A DNA stretch of 6,518 nt from CAZSGN01 sp964606415. Its GTDB lineage: Bacteria; Bacteroidota; Bacteroidia; Bacteroidales; JBBRXJ01. Shown piece after piece: positions 5,180 to 6,518 of the stretch. The translations under genes and the position numbers were made by a program. Numbering within the stretch: the stretch's first letter is position 1; every line of letters begins with the position of its first letter. The notes beneath the pieces were generated by a model that was not told where the DNA came from, ran no database searches, and saw only the letters and a program-made list of their open reading frames with translations. The stretch covers positions 1 through 6,518 of the forward strand of contig CAZSGN010000163.1 of NCBI GenBank assembly GCA_964606415.1, read 5' to 3'.

Positions 5180-6301
5180 CTATACCCGGAAAGATTTTTC
5201 ATAAACCTTCATCATTCCCTCTGCCATATTTGCCAGTGAAAACTGCTGAGCATATTCAATACCCTTATTGACCATATCCGACCGGAGATCATCATCATGT
5301 ATCACCTTATCAATAGCAGAATATATTTCTTCCGGATTTTCAGGATCAATATAATATGCAGCATTCCCTCCGGCCTCTTTCAAGCTTCCGCCATTAGATG
5401 TGATCACAGGCACCCTCGAACAAAGGCCTTCAATAACCGGAATACCAAAACCTTCGTATAAGGAAGGAAAAACAACACTGGTAGCCATTTGATATAAGCC
5501 TGGCAAATGCTCTTCAGGCACTTCCGTCAGGAAAAAAACATTTGCCATTTTGTTCTTTATAATAAATTGTTTGATCTGTTTTATATATGTTGATGGTTTC
5601 CCCACAACAACAAGTGGTATGTTTGATTTACCCAGACTGAGGGCTTTTAAAAGACCAAGGAGATTCTTCCGTTTTTCAATTTTTCCCACATACAATAAAT
5701 ATTCTGAAGGCAAGGCATAAATCTCCCTCAGACGTTGCCGTGCCTCATCATTCACAATATGTGTAAAAGACTGATTGCACCCCTGATAAACAACATCAAT
5801 AAGATTAGGAGAAAGATTAAAATATTCAGAAAGATCTTTTTTAGTCTGTTCACTCACAGCCACAATCCGGTCAGCATTTTGACAACTTTTCCGGGTCTTT
5901 CTTAAATACATCTCGCGATCTTGCGGCTTATAATACTGTGGATGATGAATAAAAATCAAATCATGGATGGTCACCACGGATTTAATCCCTTTTCGCTTTA
6001 AAGAAAACGGCAATTCATTGCTTAAACCATGAAAAAGATCAATTGAATCATGTTCAAGATCTGCAGAAATATTCTGGAGCCGCCAATAACCCGGGAAAAG
6101 ATTATTAAATACACCATCAGGCTCCCTGGGGTAATACTGGCTCCCCCTTAATTTCATCAAATCATCATTTATCCTGGGTGTATACAAATACAAATCATGC
6201 CCGGGATAAAACCGTCCCAAGCCTTTAATAAGGTTCCGGCTATAACACCCCAATCCGGAAGCACTTAAATAAGCACGCTTAGCATCAAATCCTATTCTCA
6301 T
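5180..6301 (-). CDS. Glycosyltransferase family 4 (GT-B, mannosyltransferase-like)
   Basis: A 373-residue cytoplasmic GT-B enzyme that moves a sugar from a nucleotide-sugar donor, probably to a lipid-linked glycan, O-antigen or capsule precursor; donor and acceptor cannot be read from sequence. The N-terminal domain opens MRIGFDAKRAYLSASGLGCYSR, a start typical of GT4 proteins that bind acceptor there, and has DLFHGLSNELP (88-98) and TIHDLIFIHHP (111-121). The C-terminal Glycos_transf_1 domain has YVGKIEKRKNLLGLLKA (204-220) and the donor-binding EX7E motif EGFGIPVIE (Glu283 to Glu291), then VPVITSNGGSLKEAGGNAA. There are no membrane segments. The ATG at 6299-6301 is preceded by GGGGAAAGA on the minus strand. 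It lies 23 bp after dapL and 25 bp before the YrdC/Sua5 gene, so it is probably the middle of one transcript. It is a lone glycosyltransferase among housekeeping genes, not part of a visible polysaccharide cluster. Confidence 0.88.
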   Translation of the reverse strand: MRIGFDAKRAYLSASGLGCYSRNLIKGLGRFYPGHDLYLYTPRINDDLMKLRGSQYYPREPDGVFNNLFPGYWRLQNISADLEHDSIDLFHGLSNELPFSLKRKGIKSVVTIHDLIFIHHPQYYKPQDREMYLRKTRKSCQNADRIVAVSEQTKKDLSEYFNLSPNLIDVVYQGCNQSFTHIVNDEARQRLREIYALPSEYLLYVGKIEKRKNLLGLLKALSLGKSNIPLVVVGKPSTYIKQIKQFIIKNKMANVFFLTEVPEEHLPGLYQMATSVVFPSLYEGFGIPVIEGLCSRVPVITSNGGSLKEAGGNAAYYIDPENPEEIYSAIDKVIHDDDLRSDMVNKGIEYAQQFSLANMAEGMMKVYEKSFRV

Positions 6302-6324
6302 AAATCTTTCCCCGTAAAAAAAAA

Positions 6325-6518
6325 TTAAAAATCCCCCTGCTTAAGCCTGTCCATTGCTTTATGAACATTATCCCTGTCTGCAAAGGCAGAAAACCTGAAA
6401 TAACCCTCACCGGCCGGGCCAAAACCTACACCAGGAGTACCGACAACATTCGCTTCGTTTAATACTTTATCAAAGAAATCCCATGAACTCATATCATTCT
6501 TGGTTTTCACCCAGATAT
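6325..6518 (-). CDS. dapL: LL-diaminopimelate aminotransferase, C-terminal fragment cut by window edge
   Basis: Only the last 63 codons are in the window. They read IWVKTKNDMSSWDFFDKVL, then NVVGTPGVGFGPAGEGYFRF and a terminal helix ending LKQGDF. This is the C-terminal small domain of the PLP-dependent LL-DAP aminotransferases: the VVGTPGxGFGPxGEGYFR block is characteristic, and its Arg binds the substrate carboxylate. The enzyme converts tetrahydrodipicolinate and glutamate directly to LL-diaminopimelate, bypassing the succinylase or acetylase steps, and so supplies lysine and peptidoglycan. Its stop at 6325-6327 is 23 bp before the glycosyltransferase start, so it is probably the upstream member of that transcript. 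The low-level alternative, another class I aminotransferase, is unlikely given this block. Confidence 0.88.
   Translation of the reverse strand, partial: IWVKTKNDMSSWDFFDKVLNEANVVGTPGVGFGPAGEGYFRFSAFADRDNVHKAMDRLKQGDF

Overview
The window looks like chromosomal DNA from a low-GC member of the Bacteroidota. The evidence is the protein families, such as a Bacteroidota-style shikimate kinase, a GAF/PP2C-type signalling remnant and LL-diaminopimelate aminotransferase, together with promoter boxes that fit the Bacteroidota pattern (-33 TTG/TTTG, about 19 bp spacer, -7 TAnnTTTG). Shine-Dalgarno sequences are weak or absent at several starts. A placement near the Marinilabiliales/Bacteroidales is only a guess.

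Left part (1-1835): a divergent gene pair. On the minus strand is a DUF4130/TIGR03915-type protein (a predicted DNA metabolism/repair protein, usually linked to a DNA-repair radical SAM enzyme). On the plus strand is an XRE-type repressor with a LexA/CI-like S24 self-cleavage domain that keeps its Ala-Gly cleavage site and Ser/Lys dyad. The 118 bp between the two starts contains a large near-palindrome (980-1012), and the -7 boxes of two opposed promoters lie inside it. This looks like a compact, SOS-like switch in which the self-cleaving repressor controls both itself and the repair gene. It is the most interesting part of the window.

Middle (1836-2621): first a nested palindromic, REP-like element (1842-1917). 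Then comes a broken signalling gene: a GAF domain that runs, with a frame change, straight into the last ~35 codons of a SpoIIE/PP2C-type phosphatase domain, so the catalytic core is deleted.

Right part (2622-6518): a plus-strand APC-superfamily amino acid permease that overlaps the end of a convergent minus-strand cluster by 19 bp. Read in its direction of transcription, the cluster is dapL (3' end only), a GT4 glycosyltransferase, a YrdC/Sua5-type threonylcarbamoyl-AMP synthase and shikimate kinase. The first three are 23-25 bp apart and probably co-transcribed; aroK follows after 107 bp. Together they serve lysine/diaminopimelate synthesis, surface glycan synthesis, tRNA t6A modification and the chorismate pathway.

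The window has no tRNA, rRNA, CRISPR array or complete transposon that I can see.
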